Shown: positions 18,928 through 27,575 of the stretch, piece by piece
How the letters are laid out: each line of letters opens with the position of its first letter
Numbering within the stretch: the first letter of the stretch is position 1
Assembly: GCF_003368325.1 (NCBI RefSeq)
Contig: NZ_CP031466.1
Location: forward strand, 3,162,001-3,226,000
Direction of reading: 5' to 3'
Origin: Paraburkholderia caffeinilytica
GTDB lineage: Bacteria > Pseudomonadota > Gammaproteobacteria > Burkholderiales > Burkholderiaceae
DNA length: 64,000 bases
Notes under the pieces: model-generated
What the model was told of the DNA's origin: nothing
Seen by the model: the letters and a program-made list of their open reading frames with translations, nothing else
Databases searched by the model: none
Made by a program: the position numbers and the translations under genes

Positions 18928-20793
18928 TCAGAGTGACCAGTTGAGTGTGGCGAGCAGCACGGTGGCTTTTTTTCCAAGTGCGGCGGGTTGGAGCAAGGCC
19001 TGACCGAGCAGCACCTCGCTAGTGACGATTTGTGTTTTGTAGCGCCATTGCGCACGTGCGCCGATGCCGGTGCCCATGAGCGTCGGCCAGCCACCCTGCG
19101 CGACCAGATGCGATTTGCCGCCGTCGAGAAAGACGTAGGGTTCGAGATGCGCGTCGTGCCAGACCGGCACGTTCTGCCATGCGGCCTCGTTGCGCAGATA
19201 GAAGCCGCTGTCGCCGGCGATGCCGCCTTCAGTAAAGCCGCGCACGGAATCCATGCCGCCGAGGAAGATCTGCTCGTTGCCGAACATTGCGACGCGGCTG
19301 TACTGGCCGCGCAACGTGCCGCGATAGGTCCATTGCGCGCCCGCCAGCGTGCCGAGCGCGACCTGCAGCGTGGCGGTTGCATCGAGCTTGGTGAACTGGC
19401 TGTGTGCGTCGACTTCGTCGATATCGGGGGCGTCGTGGCTCGCGGAGAGCCACGGCAAACCTTGCGACACGCCGACGTCCCATGTCGCGGCCGCGGCCTG
19501 ATCGTGCGCGACGAAGCGACGCAAACCATTCAGACCGACGCGCAACACCGTGAGGTCTTGCGGCGCCAGATCGATGCCGTTCAGATTGCGCTCCGTGCGC
19601 ATTTTGGTGAGCGTCACGTCGACGCTGGTACGTCCGGTGCGCGAGCGCGCCAGCACGTCGTTCCAGCCGAGAATCTGGCTGAATGTGCGGCCCTGGAGCA
19701 GTGCGACGTCGCTGATGGTCTGCTGGTATTCGGACAGCGACGTCGTATAGCTGAAGGTCTGATAGCCGTACGGCGCCGCCGCGGAAAACACCACCGCGTT
19801 GCTGTCCTGCGTGCCGACGTAGTTGAACGACAGCGATTCCTGCAAACCGATCAGGTTGTCCGCTTCGACGCCGGCGCGATAGCGCAGCCGGCCGGTTTGC
19901 GAGCTGCCGTAGTTGTCGATGCCGAGGTCGTAGAAAACACGGTCGCCGTAGTGGTTGGTGATCGCCACCACCGAATCGCCTGGCGTCTCGCCCGGCATGA
20001 TCTGGATCTCGGCCTGATTGCGGCGCAGCCGGTTGATCTGGTCGACGCCCTGTTCGAGATCGGGCAGGCGCAGCACGTCGCCTGTGCTGTCGCCGAAGGC
20101 CCACGCGGTGCCTGCGTCGGTCAACAGGCCGCCGCCGTGCGTCGTGTACCACGGCTCGTTCGGATCGCGCGGACGCAGTGGCTTGCCGTTCAGCGTGAAG
20201 GCCGACACTTTGCCGTCGACGATGTTGATCTTCAGCGTGCCGGAGGCGAGATTCTGCGCACCGAGATACGCACGCGTCGTGATGTAGCTGCGTGCGATGA
20301 ACGCTTCGGTCACGCGGCGCAGCAGCAGGTTGATGCGGTTGCGGCCGAGTTGCCTGCCGATGAACGGCGCAGCAATGCGCTGCAATTCGCTCGCACCGAG
20401 CGCGGTGTCGCCTATGAAATCGATGTGGTCGATCTTGAACAGCGGTTCGACGTCCGGCAGCGTTGCGATATCCGCGCCTTCGGGCAGATTGACCACCGCC
20501 GGCTGCGGCACCTCGATCTGTGGGGGTTCCTGCTGGATTTCGTCGCGCCGCTGGCGGTCGCGTTGCTCCTGCAGGAGCCGTTGCGCCGGGTCCTGTTCGG
20601 CCCGCACGGGCGCGCCAAAAGGCACACCGCCCAATGGCGCCGCGTTCGGCAAACCGGGTGGCGTTTGCGCGAACCCACGCGCCGCTGCCGCGCCGGCGAG
20701 TATCGCCAGCGTGCAGCGCGCGAGCCGGGGCATGCCGCGCTTCATGGTCCGGTTCGTGGTCCGCTTGATGGCGCGCTTCATGGCCTGTTTCAT
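18928..20793 (-). CDS. TpsB outer-membrane transporter (FhaC/ShlB/CdiB family)
   Basis: The 621-aa Omp85-superfamily two-partner secretion pore begins with a basic, Met-rich leader repeating MKR and a signal peptide ending ARGFAQ. A proline/glutamine-rich linker helix follows, then two POTRA domains (about 110-275; FKIDHIDFIGDTALGASELQ opens the first, and GTLKINIVDGKVSAF is typical) and a C-terminal beta-barrel. The conserved L6 motif DSVRGFTEGG is present near residue 516. The protein ends in aromatic-rich barrel strands (LLATLNWSL). The ATG at 20793 forms an ATGA overlap with the upstream exoprotein stop; a GTG at 20805 is an alternative. It presumably exports both exoproteins of the operon. 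Confidence 0.93.
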   Translation of the reverse strand: MKQAMKRAIKRTTNRTMKRGMPRLARCTLAILAGAAAARGFAQTPPGLPNAAPLGGVPFGAPVRAEQDPAQRLLQEQRDRQRRDEIQQEPPQIEVPQPAVVNLPEGADIATLPDVEPLFKIDHIDFIGDTALGASELQRIAAPFIGRQLGRNRINLLLRRVTEAFIARSYITTRAYLGAQNLASGTLKINIVDGKVSAFTLNGKPLRPRDPNEPWYTTHGGGLLTDAGTAWAFGDSTGDVLRLPDLEQGVDQINRLRRNQAEIQIMPGETPGDSVVAITNHYGDRVFYDLGIDNYGSSQTGRLRYRAGVEADNLIGLQESLSFNYVGTQDSNAVVFSAAAPYGYQTFSYTTSLSEYQQTISDVALLQGRTFSQILGWNDVLARSRTGRTSVDVTLTKMRTERNLNGIDLAPQDLTVLRVGLNGLRRFVAHDQAAAATWDVGVSQGLPWLSASHDAPDIDEVDAHSQFTKLDATATLQVALGTLAGAQWTYRGTLRGQYSRVAMFGNEQIFLGGMDSVRGFTEGGIAGDSGFYLRNEAAWQNVPVWHDAHLEPYVFLDGGKSHLVAQGGWPTLMGTGIGARAQWRYKTQIVTSEVLLGQALLQPAALGKKATVLLATLNWSL

Positions 20794-22991
20794 AGCCCGA
20801 ACCACGACACGAGGCCGAGATGGTTGTGATTGCCAATCGTGACCGGCGCACGATACGGCGCGCCAATCGTGTTCACTCCGCCTGCAGCTTTGATGCCGCC
20901 AGGCGCGTTGAACGCGCCACCTTCAATATCCGCCTCGCCGGTCAGTTCGACCTGGCCGCTGCCGCCGATGAACAGGCCACCCGTATCGGCCGCGAAAATC
21001 GCCGACCACGCGTTGCCGAACCACGCTTTGAGGTCGTGCGTACGGTTGATCGCGGTGTAGCCAAGTACCGCCTGTGCGAGGGTTCTGGGCGAGTCGAGTT
21101 TGAGCGTGCCTTCCGCCGACACGAGACCGCCCGTGTTGGTGATCTGCGTGCCGGCCTTCAGGGTGATGTCATTGTTCGCCTGGATCACGCCGCCGTAGCC
21201 CTGCACGTTGCTCGACGAACTCGAACTGCAAAAGAAGAAACACGTTTGATGAAACGACGCCTGGCCAGTGAAGATGGCCTGCGTCAGCAACTGGTCGCGT
21301 GCGGTGATCGAAATCGAGCCGCCAACGGTCGGGCTTTTCGGATCGATCTGCGCGAGAATCGTGCCTCCGATGTTGTGAACGTTCTGCGCGGCAATGGTCA
21401 CGTTGCCGGCGGCGGCGCTCAGGTAGGAGAGCTTGTCCGGATCGGCGAGCGTGCCGTAGTCGACGTCGAAGCCGTCGTCGCGATGTTCGACAAAAATCAG
21501 GCGCCGGCCGCGGTCCGAATAGCTGACCGGCGCGCCGCCGTTCACGCCGCTCGAATGATCGACGATGTTGTCGACGTCGCCGCCCGCGGTGATCGTCAGG
21601 TTCTGGTTCGACAGAATGCGCGCGTTCTGATTCGTCACCGCGCCGCCGGCCGTCACGGACACATCGCCGTTCGCACCGTACACGACGCCGAGCAGGCTCG
21701 TGGGTATCGACTGGTTCAGTACGTTGCCGGTGGCGTTCAGCGTGACCGCGCCGAGCGACGCCGCATCGAGCGTGTTCTTTTGCTGGCCCTGTATCAGCGA
21801 GCCGATGTTGGTGATATCGCCGGTGCTGGTCAGCACCACGCCACTGGTCGTCGAAGCGATCACCGCTTGCGCCGTGGCATCCTGCGCCAACGCGATGCCC
21901 GCGCCGCTCACGTCGATGCCGGCGTTGGCGAGCAGGCTGCTGCCCGTCAGACTCACGGCTCCACTCGCGTTCAACGTCGTCGAACCGCTGTTCGCCTTCA
22001 GCTTCGTATCCGACAACGTCACGCTGTCCTGCACCTGCAGATCGAGATTGTTCTGCGCCATCAGCGAAGTATTGGAGAACTGCACCGACCCGTTCGACGA
22101 CAGCGTGAAATCGCCTAGCGACGCGTTCATCGGCCCGGCGCTGCGCACACCCGGGCCTTTGTCTGTGACGATCAACTGCACGCGGCCGCTCGTCAGGCTG
22201 CCTGCGGCGGTAATGTCGATGGCGAATGAGCTGGCCGTGGCCGCGCTGGCGGACGAACTCAGCGTGAGCCAGTCGTTGCTGTTGTCGTTCGGCGAAACCG
22301 CCGTGTTCAGCGTAACGTTGCTGTTGCCCGCTACCACGCGCACGTAGGCGGTCTGCGACGTGAAGCCGTTGGTGAGCGGCCCGTTGATCTGTACAGTCTT
22401 CGCGATCAGATCGAGCCCGATCAGCGCGCTTGCCAATCCCTGCGGCCCGACGACGATCGTGCCGGTGCTGGTGTCGAGCACGATGTCCCGTTCCGGAATC
22501 CCCGCCACCGGAATGGTGTCCTTGAAACTGACGTGTCCAGTGGTTAGCGCGACACGGCCCGTATTGACGAATGAACCGCCATTGACCGTAATGCCGTTCG
22601 GATTGGCCAATACCACGTTCGCACGCGAGCCGACAACGTTGATAGGCCCGCTGATAATGCTGGGATTGGTGCTGGTTACCTGATTGACAATCGTTCTGGC
22701 ATTAATACCGACGTTATTCAGTGATGCGCCGGCTGCGTCAACATTGAAACTGCTATACGTGTTGTTCGAAACGCCTGCGAACGTCGGCGCGATATTGACT
22801 GTCTGATGGCCATTCGCCGCAGTTGAAACTGTCGTTGCAGTTCCGCCGTCAATAGCAATGCCCGCCGCACTCGCACCTAAAGGCGCGGCGACGAGCAACA
22901 CAACGGTCAACTTGACTCGATTGCGATGCGGACGCGGTTTCCCACGGCCCGCACGCCTACCCCGTGCACTCCGAAACATTCTTATTTTCAC
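20790..22991 (-). CDS. Small FHA-like TpsA exoprotein without toxin domain
   Basis: The 733-aa protein starts with a basic segment and a hydrophobic signal (LTVVLLVAAPLGASA). The TPS domain follows (about 45-290), with ARTIVNQVTSTNPSIISGPI and VVLANPNGITVNGGSFVNTG. Short beta-helix repeats then continue to the end. An unusual TCFFFCSSSSSS stretch near residue 580 offers a Cys pair for a disulfide. There is no pretoxin or nuclease region. It is the first gene of the operon and overlaps tpsB by 4 bp, which ties it to that transporter. A GTG start at 22991 is used; an ATG at 22979 is equally possible. It is likely an adhesin or surface filament. Confidence 0.88.
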   Translation of the reverse strand: MKIRMFRSARGRRAGRGKPRPHRNRVKLTVVLLVAAPLGASAAGIAIDGGTATTVSTAANGHQTVNIAPTFAGVSNNTYSSFNVDAAGASLNNVGINARTIVNQVTSTNPSIISGPINVVGSRANVVLANPNGITVNGGSFVNTGRVALTTGHVSFKDTIPVAGIPERDIVLDTSTGTIVVGPQGLASALIGLDLIAKTVQINGPLTNGFTSQTAYVRVVAGNSNVTLNTAVSPNDNSNDWLTLSSSASAATASSFAIDITAAGSLTSGRVQLIVTDKGPGVRSAGPMNASLGDFTLSSNGSVQFSNTSLMAQNNLDLQVQDSVTLSDTKLKANSGSTTLNASGAVSLTGSSLLANAGIDVSGAGIALAQDATAQAVIASTTSGVVLTSTGDITNIGSLIQGQQKNTLDAASLGAVTLNATGNVLNQSIPTSLLGVVYGANGDVSVTAGGAVTNQNARILSNQNLTITAGGDVDNIVDHSSGVNGGAPVSYSDRGRRLIFVEHRDDGFDVDYGTLADPDKLSYLSAAAGNVTIAAQNVHNIGGTILAQIDPKSPTVGGSISITARDQLLTQAIFTGQASFHQTCFFFCSSSSSSNVQGYGGVIQANNDITLKAGTQITNTGGLVSAEGTLKLDSPRTLAQAVLGYTAINRTHDLKAWFGNAWSAIFAADTGGLFIGGSGQVELTGEADIEGGAFNAPGGIKAAGGVNTIGAPYRAPVTIGNHNHLGLVSWFGL

Positions 22992-23249
22992 GCAACTTTT
23001 CGTTGCGGGCTCGCTCGATCGGTTTGGTCTTTATCGCGCGGTTTTTATGGAACCGCGTCTTTCGTATGATCAATAACGGCGACGATCGAGCGTTCTTTAG
23101 GGTAATTCAGGAGTTTTTTATCGCCTGACATTACATTTTTATTATTTTAGAAAGGTATTTGAAATTATTTTGATTTCTATATTGTTCACTTCAAATGCCT
23201 GATTATTCGGATTGCATAATCCGGTTCACGCTACGTGCATGTAGCGCCA
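22992..23249 (-). promoter_or_regulatory. AT-rich promoter region of the two-partner secretion operon
   Basis: This 258-bp gap is far richer in A+T than its surroundings and separates the operon from the dehydrogenase gene upstream. It holds CGGATTGCATAATCCG (23208-23223), an inverted repeat with 6-bp arms, and CGCTAC-N6-GTAGCG (23229-23246) just after the dehydrogenase stop. The first may be a regulator site, the second a weak terminator. AT-rich DNA of this kind is a common H-NS target. No -10/-35 pair can be fixed by eye. Confidence 0.5.
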
Positions 23250-24164
23250 TTAACCGCGACTAATCACCTGCTTGCGGCCTGCTTTGACTCGCGCCAAATG
23301 AGCGTCGTCCCATTCATGAAAACCAGCGCCGCTACGCACGCCCACACGCCCCGCGTCCACCTGCGCACGCAGCAGATCGAGCACGTCTTCGTCTTTAGCG
23401 AGCTGCGGCATCAGATGCGTGGAGATGTCGAGGAAGGTGTCCAGGCCGCCCATGTCCGCGCCCTCGAACGGCCCGACGATCCCCCACCGGCGCCCGAGCG
23501 ACGCCTTCATGACCCGGTCGACCACATCAGGCGTCGCCGCGCCTGAACGCACGATGTTCAACGCCTCGCGCAATACCGCGAACTGCAACCGGTTGCCGAC
23601 AAAACCGGGAATCGCCTTTGACAGCACCACCGGTTCCATGCCGATCGCGCTCATCAGTCCAGCGGTACGGTCGGTGATTTCCGGCGCGGTCGCGGTACCC
23701 GGCACCACTTCCACAAGCGGAATCATGTGCGGAGGATTCCAGAAATGCGCGATCAGAAAACGTTCCTTTGCGCGCAACGGAGCAGCCAGTCGGTCCGGCG
23801 GAAAGCCGCTGGTGTTGCTCGCGAGAATTGCATCGTCTGCCATCAACTCAGCCAGCAACGCATACAGGCGATGCTTCAGATCGAGCACCTCGGGGATCGC
23901 CTCGATCACGAATTGCGCCGACGCCATGACGTCGAGCTGCGCATGCGTTTCGATGCGCGCGAGCGTGGCCTGTTTGGCGACGTGGTCGATGCGGCCGGCG
24001 TCGATCAGTTCGTCGAGCACCGCTTCCGCCTTCGGCGCAACGCTCGCGAGGCGCGCTGGGTCGACGTCGTGAACGATCGTCCGATGCCCGTGCAGCGCGC
24101 TTTGCGTCGCGATGCCGACGCCCATCAATCCCGTGCCCACTACGCCTATGACTGCCTTGTCCAC
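23250..24164 (-). CDS. 3-hydroxyacyl-CoA dehydrogenase family protein
   Basis: The 304-aa NAD-dependent dehydrogenase has a Rossmann start VIGVVGTGLMGVGIA (GxGxxG) and the catalytic features SNTSGF, AHFWNPPHMIPLVEVVPG (catalytic His) and IPGFVGNRLQFAVLREA (Asn/Arg region). The C-terminal dimerisation domain contains RRWGIVGPFEGADMGGLDTF. It oxidises 3-hydroxyacyl-CoA or a related 3-hydroxy acid. Length fits the short single-function form, such as PaaH or 3-hydroxybutyryl-CoA dehydrogenase. The GTG at 24164 is chosen because GGAGAG lies just upstream; an upstream start at 24203 lacks one. It is a lone gene in opposite context to any fatty-acid cluster, so the substrate is open. Confidence 0.88.
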   Translation of the reverse strand: MDKAVIGVVGTGLMGVGIATQSALHGHRTIVHDVDPARLASVAPKAEAVLDELIDAGRIDHVAKQATLARIETHAQLDVMASAQFVIEAIPEVLDLKHRLYALLAELMADDAILASNTSGFPPDRLAAPLRAKERFLIAHFWNPPHMIPLVEVVPGTATAPEITDRTAGLMSAIGMEPVVLSKAIPGFVGNRLQFAVLREALNIVRSGAATPDVVDRVMKASLGRRWGIVGPFEGADMGGLDTFLDISTHLMPQLAKDEDVLDLLRAQVDAGRVGVRSGAGFHEWDDAHLARVKAGRKQVISRG

Positions 24165-24237
24165 GCCGCTCTCCTGCTGCCGTCGATGAAAGCGGTCAAG
24201 CATAGCGCAGCGCGCCGCTTTCCAAGACCGAATGCAA

Positions 24238-24272
24238 CAAAGCCGGTCTTCCGTGAGGAAGGACCGGCTTTG
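24238..24272. terminator. Strong intrinsic-type hairpin
   Basis: AAAGCCGGTC (24239-24248) pairs with GACCGGCTTT (24262-24271), with additional pairing inside (TTCC..GGAA). It sits downstream of the small His-rich gene (stop 24313) and upstream of the dehydrogenase start. The A/T ends allow it to work on either strand. Confidence 0.75.
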
Positions 24273-24312
24273 CTGACTTTACGCCGCGACATGCGGCGCC
24301 GTCATGCGCCTA

Positions 24313-24624
24313 TTAGTAGCGCGGGGGCGGCGGGCGATGATCGTCGTCGTGGCCGCGATGATGCGGATCGTAGTCGTGCGGGTGATGGCGCATCCAGTCG
24401 TCATGCGCCCAATAGCGATGGCCGTCGTAGTAACGATCGCCATGCCAGCCGATGTTGATCGAGACGCCCACCGGCGTCATGTGCGGCTGACCGTAAACCG
24501 CCGGTCCCGGACCATTCTCGACAATCACCCGTTCCTGAGCGAAAACGCTGCCGGCTGCGAGCAACGCGCCGCCCGCCAGCAAGGTTGCAACAATCGAACG
24601 CGACGTCTTGTTAAAGGTTTTCAT
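24313..24624 (-). CDS. Small secreted His/Asp-rich protein
   Basis: The 103-aa protein has a clear signal peptide (MKTFNKTSRSIVATLLAGG ... SVFAQ, residues 1-29). The mature part is a short segment with PVGVSINIGWHGDRYYDGHR followed by a tail very rich in His, Asp, Pro and Tyr (WMRHHPHDYDPHHRGHDDDH). Such tails often bind metal ions, but that is only a possibility here. Similar small periplasmic proteins of unknown function are common in Burkholderiaceae. An AGGTCACGATG context precedes the start. It is followed by a strong terminator and is monocistronic. Confidence 0.75.
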   Translation of the reverse strand: MKTFNKTSRSIVATLLAGGALLAAGSVFAQERVIVENGPGPAVYGQPHMTPVGVSINIGWHGDRYYDGHRYWAHDDWMRHHPHDYDPHHRGHDDDHRPPPPRY

Positions 24625-25059
24625 CGTGACCTCCCATGCAAAAGTTTTGTATCAAGCCAGCGCCCGTGTTCGGCCAACATCGAACCGCAAGTTTGGGTTC
24701 GGACCAGATGCCGTACGCTTGAAACCAACTTTAGCGGTGCCAATCGCATGAAGACGTGAGCACTTGTAAGCGCACATTTCATAGGAAGGGACTGATGAAT
24801 GACCGCTGTTTCGACGTTCGCCGCCCGTCCACGGCGCATGCGTGGTGGATCAACTGAATCGTGCGACGGCGCCGTGTCAGCCGCCGTTACATTCATTTCG
24901 GCCCGGAAATATTCGGAAAAACTGGGAATTGGACGGTGACCGCACAAAAAACAAAAGCCACGGCACGCGTTTCGCGGGCGGTGGCTCCAATGCTGCGGGC
25001 GCACTCGACGTGCGCAGCCATGCGCGGTGGTCCGCGCTCAGGCCGTACAACTTTGCTCT
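24625..25059. other. 435-bp gap without convincing gene
   Basis: This gap holds the upstream region of the His-rich gene and the downstream region of the small ORF at 25060. Open frames here (for example a minus-strand frame 24621-25004) lack ribosome sites and recognisable sequence. I see no RNA gene or repeat. Confidence 0.5.
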
Positions 25060-25218
25060 TCAGTCGCTCAACTTGATGCCGAACAACGTGGATTGCGCTC
25101 TGCGCATGCGCTCTGCTTCGCGGCTACGGGCTGCGTACGAGTAGTCCGAATCCAGCGGCAGATGGGGCGACGCAAAGAGGTCGCTGACCTTTTGGAACAA
25201 TGCAAAAATGAAGCTCAT
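25060..25218 (-). CDS. Small conserved-type protein, 52 aa
   Basis: A short frame starts at an ATG (25218) with GGGAG 8 bp upstream and reads MSFIFALFQKVSDLF, then SPHLPLDSDYSYAARSREAE, and ends in GIKLSD. The N-terminal amphipathic helix followed by YAARSREAERMRR resembles the small DUF3563-like proteins frequent in Burkholderia, but the match is from memory and weak. It lies directly downstream of a pair of AGGGTTTTCCCT boxes that look like regulatory sites. Function is unknown. Confidence 0.6.
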   Translation of the reverse strand: MSFIFALFQKVSDLFASPHLPLDSDYSYAARSREAERMRRAQSTLFGIKLSD

Positions 25219-25248
25219 GGCGACTCCCGGTTGGTTACTGCATTTGCT

Positions 25249-25285
25249 AGGGTTTTCCCTTAAGAATGATTATAGGGTTTTCCCT
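25249..25285 (-). promoter_or_regulatory. Twin AGGGTTTTCCCT boxes upstream of the 52-aa gene
   Basis: Two identical 12-mers, AGGGTTTTCCCT, occupy 25249-25260 and 25274-25285, with starts 25 bp apart. Each is an inverted repeat AGGG/CCCT around TTTT. The nearer copy is 31 bp upstream of the ATG at 25218. The spacing of about 2.5 turns suggests binding of a dimeric regulator, or promoter elements of a class shared by several Burkholderia small genes. The regulator is unknown. Confidence 0.6.
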
Positions 25286-25409
25286 AGGCAAAAGCTAGTG
25301 CGATGCAGCAATTTCTCGGGTGTGGTGTGTTGTCACAGGGTTTTATCGATGGTGCGTCGCACCATGACAACGTCCCTGTTTTCCATATTTCAGGGTCAAA
25401 AGCGTCCGC

Positions 25410-25718
25410 CTACTGGAGCGTGGTCGACTGCAACTTCCTGCTGCGCGTGGGTTTCGCACTCGTCACGTTTTTGCGAGGATTGACCACGGCGGCATCGACA
25501 GCGCCTTCTGCGTCGCTCTCCGCGCGCATCAGCGTCGCGCTGTTGACGGACACGATCAGTCCCGGCAAGGTCCGCGCGGGATTCTCTTGCGGCTTGACGG
25601 ATGCGCCCGTCGCCGAAAACTCGATATTCAACGCCCAGTGCCCCTCGTGGATGCCCTGATCGCGCAGAAGCGCGGCGAGCAGTTCCTCGATGGAATATTT
25701 GTGTGTGCTGGTCGGCAT
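25410..25718 (-). CDS. Hypothetical protein, 102 aa
   Basis: The ATG at 25718 has CGGGAG 8 bp upstream and opens [20 protein letters not shown], followed by [20 protein letters not shown] and [20 protein letters not shown]. The tail is Lys/Arg/Ser-rich. The frame can be extended to 26108, but the extension is a translation of the tandem repeat and is not credible. No domain is recognised. The beta-strand-rich middle and absence of a signal peptide suggest a small cytosolic protein. The compound repeat lies 160 bp upstream and may affect its expression. Confidence 0.65.
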   Translation of the reverse strand: MPTSTHKYSIEELLAALLRDQGIHEGHWALNIEFSATGASVKPQENPARTLPGLIVSVNSATLMRAESDAEGAVDAAVVNPRKNVTSAKPTRSRKLQSTTLQ

Positions 25719-25877
25719 GGTGGCTCCCGTCAGAAGATGCGCTGGCGTATCCGGTCCGGCTTCGCAACAGCAACGAGAGTGTAAAACGCCAGGCTTTGCT
25801 TGCGACGGAGCGGCGGCGGAGGGCGCCTTACGGTGCCTATCCGGGGGGAGCGGGAGCGAGGGGCAAGGGGCGGAGCC

Positions 25878-26035
25878 GGGAGCTGGGAGCTGGGAGCTGG
25901 GAGCTGGGAGCTGGGAGCTGGGAGCTGGGAGCTGGGAGCTGGGAGCTGGGAGCTGGGAGCTGGGAGCTGGGAGCTGGGAGCCGGGAAGCCGGGAAGCCGG
26001 GAAGCCGGGAAGCCGGGAGCCGGGAGCCGGGAGCC
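25878..26035. repeat. Compound tandem repeat (7-mer and 8-mer arrays)
   Basis: Fourteen perfect copies of GGGAGCT run from 25878 to 25975, then one GGGAGCC (25976-25982), four copies of GGGAAGCC (25983-26014) and three copies of GGGAGCC (26015-26035). The array lies between the stop of the Ala-rich membrane protein gene (26115) and the 102-aa gene (start 25718). It is not within a credible coding frame. The perfect heptamer block is expected to be prone to slippage. Confidence 0.97.
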
Positions 26036-26114
26036 GGAAGTACGCGTCCGACCGTTTGCGTCGGCACAACAAGCCGCCGCGGCCGGCTAACGCCGGCGCG
26101 GCAGTCACGGAACA

Positions 26115-27575
26115 TCAGTGCGTATTGGCCGTATTGGCCGCTTTCAGCTTGTGCGCGTGCTGTGCGCGCACACCGCGTTTGCCATGAGCAGGCGTGGCCG
26201 CGGCTGGCTGAGGCGCCACGGTTGCGGCCGCATCGGAAGCCGCATTAGCCGCCGCCGCGTTGGCCATCGCCATATGCGTGTCGAGCAAGCTGGCCATCGC
26301 GGCCTGCTGGTTCTGCATCATCTGTTCGATGCGGTGCTGCTGCGCGGTGGTTTCGCGCGTCAAGCGCATCAGGAGCACCGTTTGCGTGATACCGATCGCA
26401 ACCGTCATGAGCAATGCGCCCACCACGATCGACAGCATCCACTTCATGCGACGGGAATGATCGGTTGCAGCGAGGCGTTGATCGGCGATCACGCCGTATA
26501 GCGCATCGACGGTATCGGCGAAGGCCGTCGCACGCGCGCGATCGAGTTCAGGCGCGGCCCGCAGCGCTGCCGTGGCCGCTTCGGCACGCTGTGCTTCCCG
26601 GAAGGACGGCGCAGAAAAAGCAGCGTTTGTGCGCGCGGTCGATGCCGATGCCGATGCTGGTGCTGGTGCTGGTGCCGCTTTTGGTGCTGCTGGTGCCGAT
26701 GCCGACACAGATGCCGACGTGGGCGCAGATACAGACACATTGTCCGACGCCTTCGCAGCCGGCTTCCGTTCGGCAACCACCGCGCCGGAATCAACCCCAA
26801 ACTCAGACTCGAACGAAGACGACGACACGCGCTCCGCTCCCGCGCTCACACTCGCCACTTCCGCGCCGGACGCGTCTCGCGACGCCGTCGCCGCCTCGGC
26901 CAAGGTCGCCGCAAAACGCTGCGGCGGCTCAGGCGGCCTGGCGCCGCCCGAGGTCGATGCAACCGCTGCATCTGTCATCGTGGCGCCCGGCTCGGCCGCC
27001 TGGCGCAGCACGGTCACACTGCGTGCCACTGTCGCCGCCGCCATCGCGGGCGTGAGCGGCGCGGCCGCGTCACGCGCCGATGCCGCCGGCTTCTCTTCGG
27101 CCAGCGCCTCTGCAGCCGCCTTCGCCTCTCCGAAAGCCAGCTCGCCGACAGGCGATGCCGTGACCTCCGCGGCTTCCGTCTCCAGACCAGTCAATTGCGC
27201 ATTCACTGGCACCGGTTCTTCGGATTTCGCCACGCGCGGCGGTGCGCGACGCGCCGCCCTTGCCTCCAGCGACATGCCGTCGGCATCGATCGCGCCAACC
27301 GCGGCCAGCACGACATCGGGTAATTCGAAGCCATGCAAGGTGCCTTGCCGGATGTCGATGTTCATCGCTTCCAGCGTGGCGCGGGTGGGATCGTCGGGGA
27401 ACAGGTCGAGCGTGCTGTCGTCGCGTGAGGCATCGCTCAGTTGCGCGAGACGTTGTGCCGAGCGCGCGGCGCGCGCCAGTTTGTTTTCAGTTTCGGTCGA
27501 GACGGTGGCCTGACGCCGCTTCTTCGAAGCGGCGCGCGAAGGCCGGGACTGCGTGGATGCTGCGGAATCTGCCAT
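26115..27575 (-). CDS. Ala-rich single-TM protein of unknown function
   Basis: The 486-aa protein has a basic N-terminus ([18 protein letters not shown]). A short ordered-looking segment follows ([41 protein letters not shown]). A long low-complexity Ala/Ser/Pro/Glu-rich linker comes next, then one transmembrane helix near residues 375-400 ([19 protein letters not shown]), a coiled-coil-like stretch ([20 protein letters not shown]) and an Ala-rich tail with basic end. There is no signal peptide, so the N-terminal bulk is probably cytoplasmic. The ATG at 27575 is preferred to a GTG at 27617, though neither has a strong ribosome site. Such layouts occur in envelope tethering proteins, but no family is recognised. 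Confidence 0.65.
   Translation of the reverse strand: MADSAASTQSRPSRAASKKRRQATVSTETENKLARAARSAQRLAQLSDASRDDSTLDLFPDDPTRATLEAMNIDIRQGTLHGFELPDVVLAAVGAIDADGMSLEARAARRAPPRVAKSEEPVPVNAQLTGLETEAAEVTASPVGELAFGEAKAAAEALAEEKPAASARDAAAPLTPAMAAATVARSVTVLRQAAEPGATMTDAAVASTSGGARPPEPPQRFAATLAEAATASRDASGAEVASVSAGAERVSSSSFESEFGVDSGAVVAERKPAAKASDNVSVSAPTSASVSASAPAAPKAAPAPAPASASASTARTNAAFSAPSFREAQRAEAATAALRAAPELDRARATAFADTVDALYGVIADQRLAATDHSRRMKWMLSIVVGALLMTVAIGITQTVLLMRLTRETTAQQHRIEQMMQNQQAAMASLLDTHMAMANAAAANAASDAAATVAPQPAAATPAHGKRGVRAQHAHKLKAANTANTH

Noticed and set aside
25690..26248. Frames translating the tandem repeat as repeated WELGAGS-type peptides
   Set aside because: A 7-bp unit stays open in all frames by chance; no ribosome site or conserved flank supports a protein.
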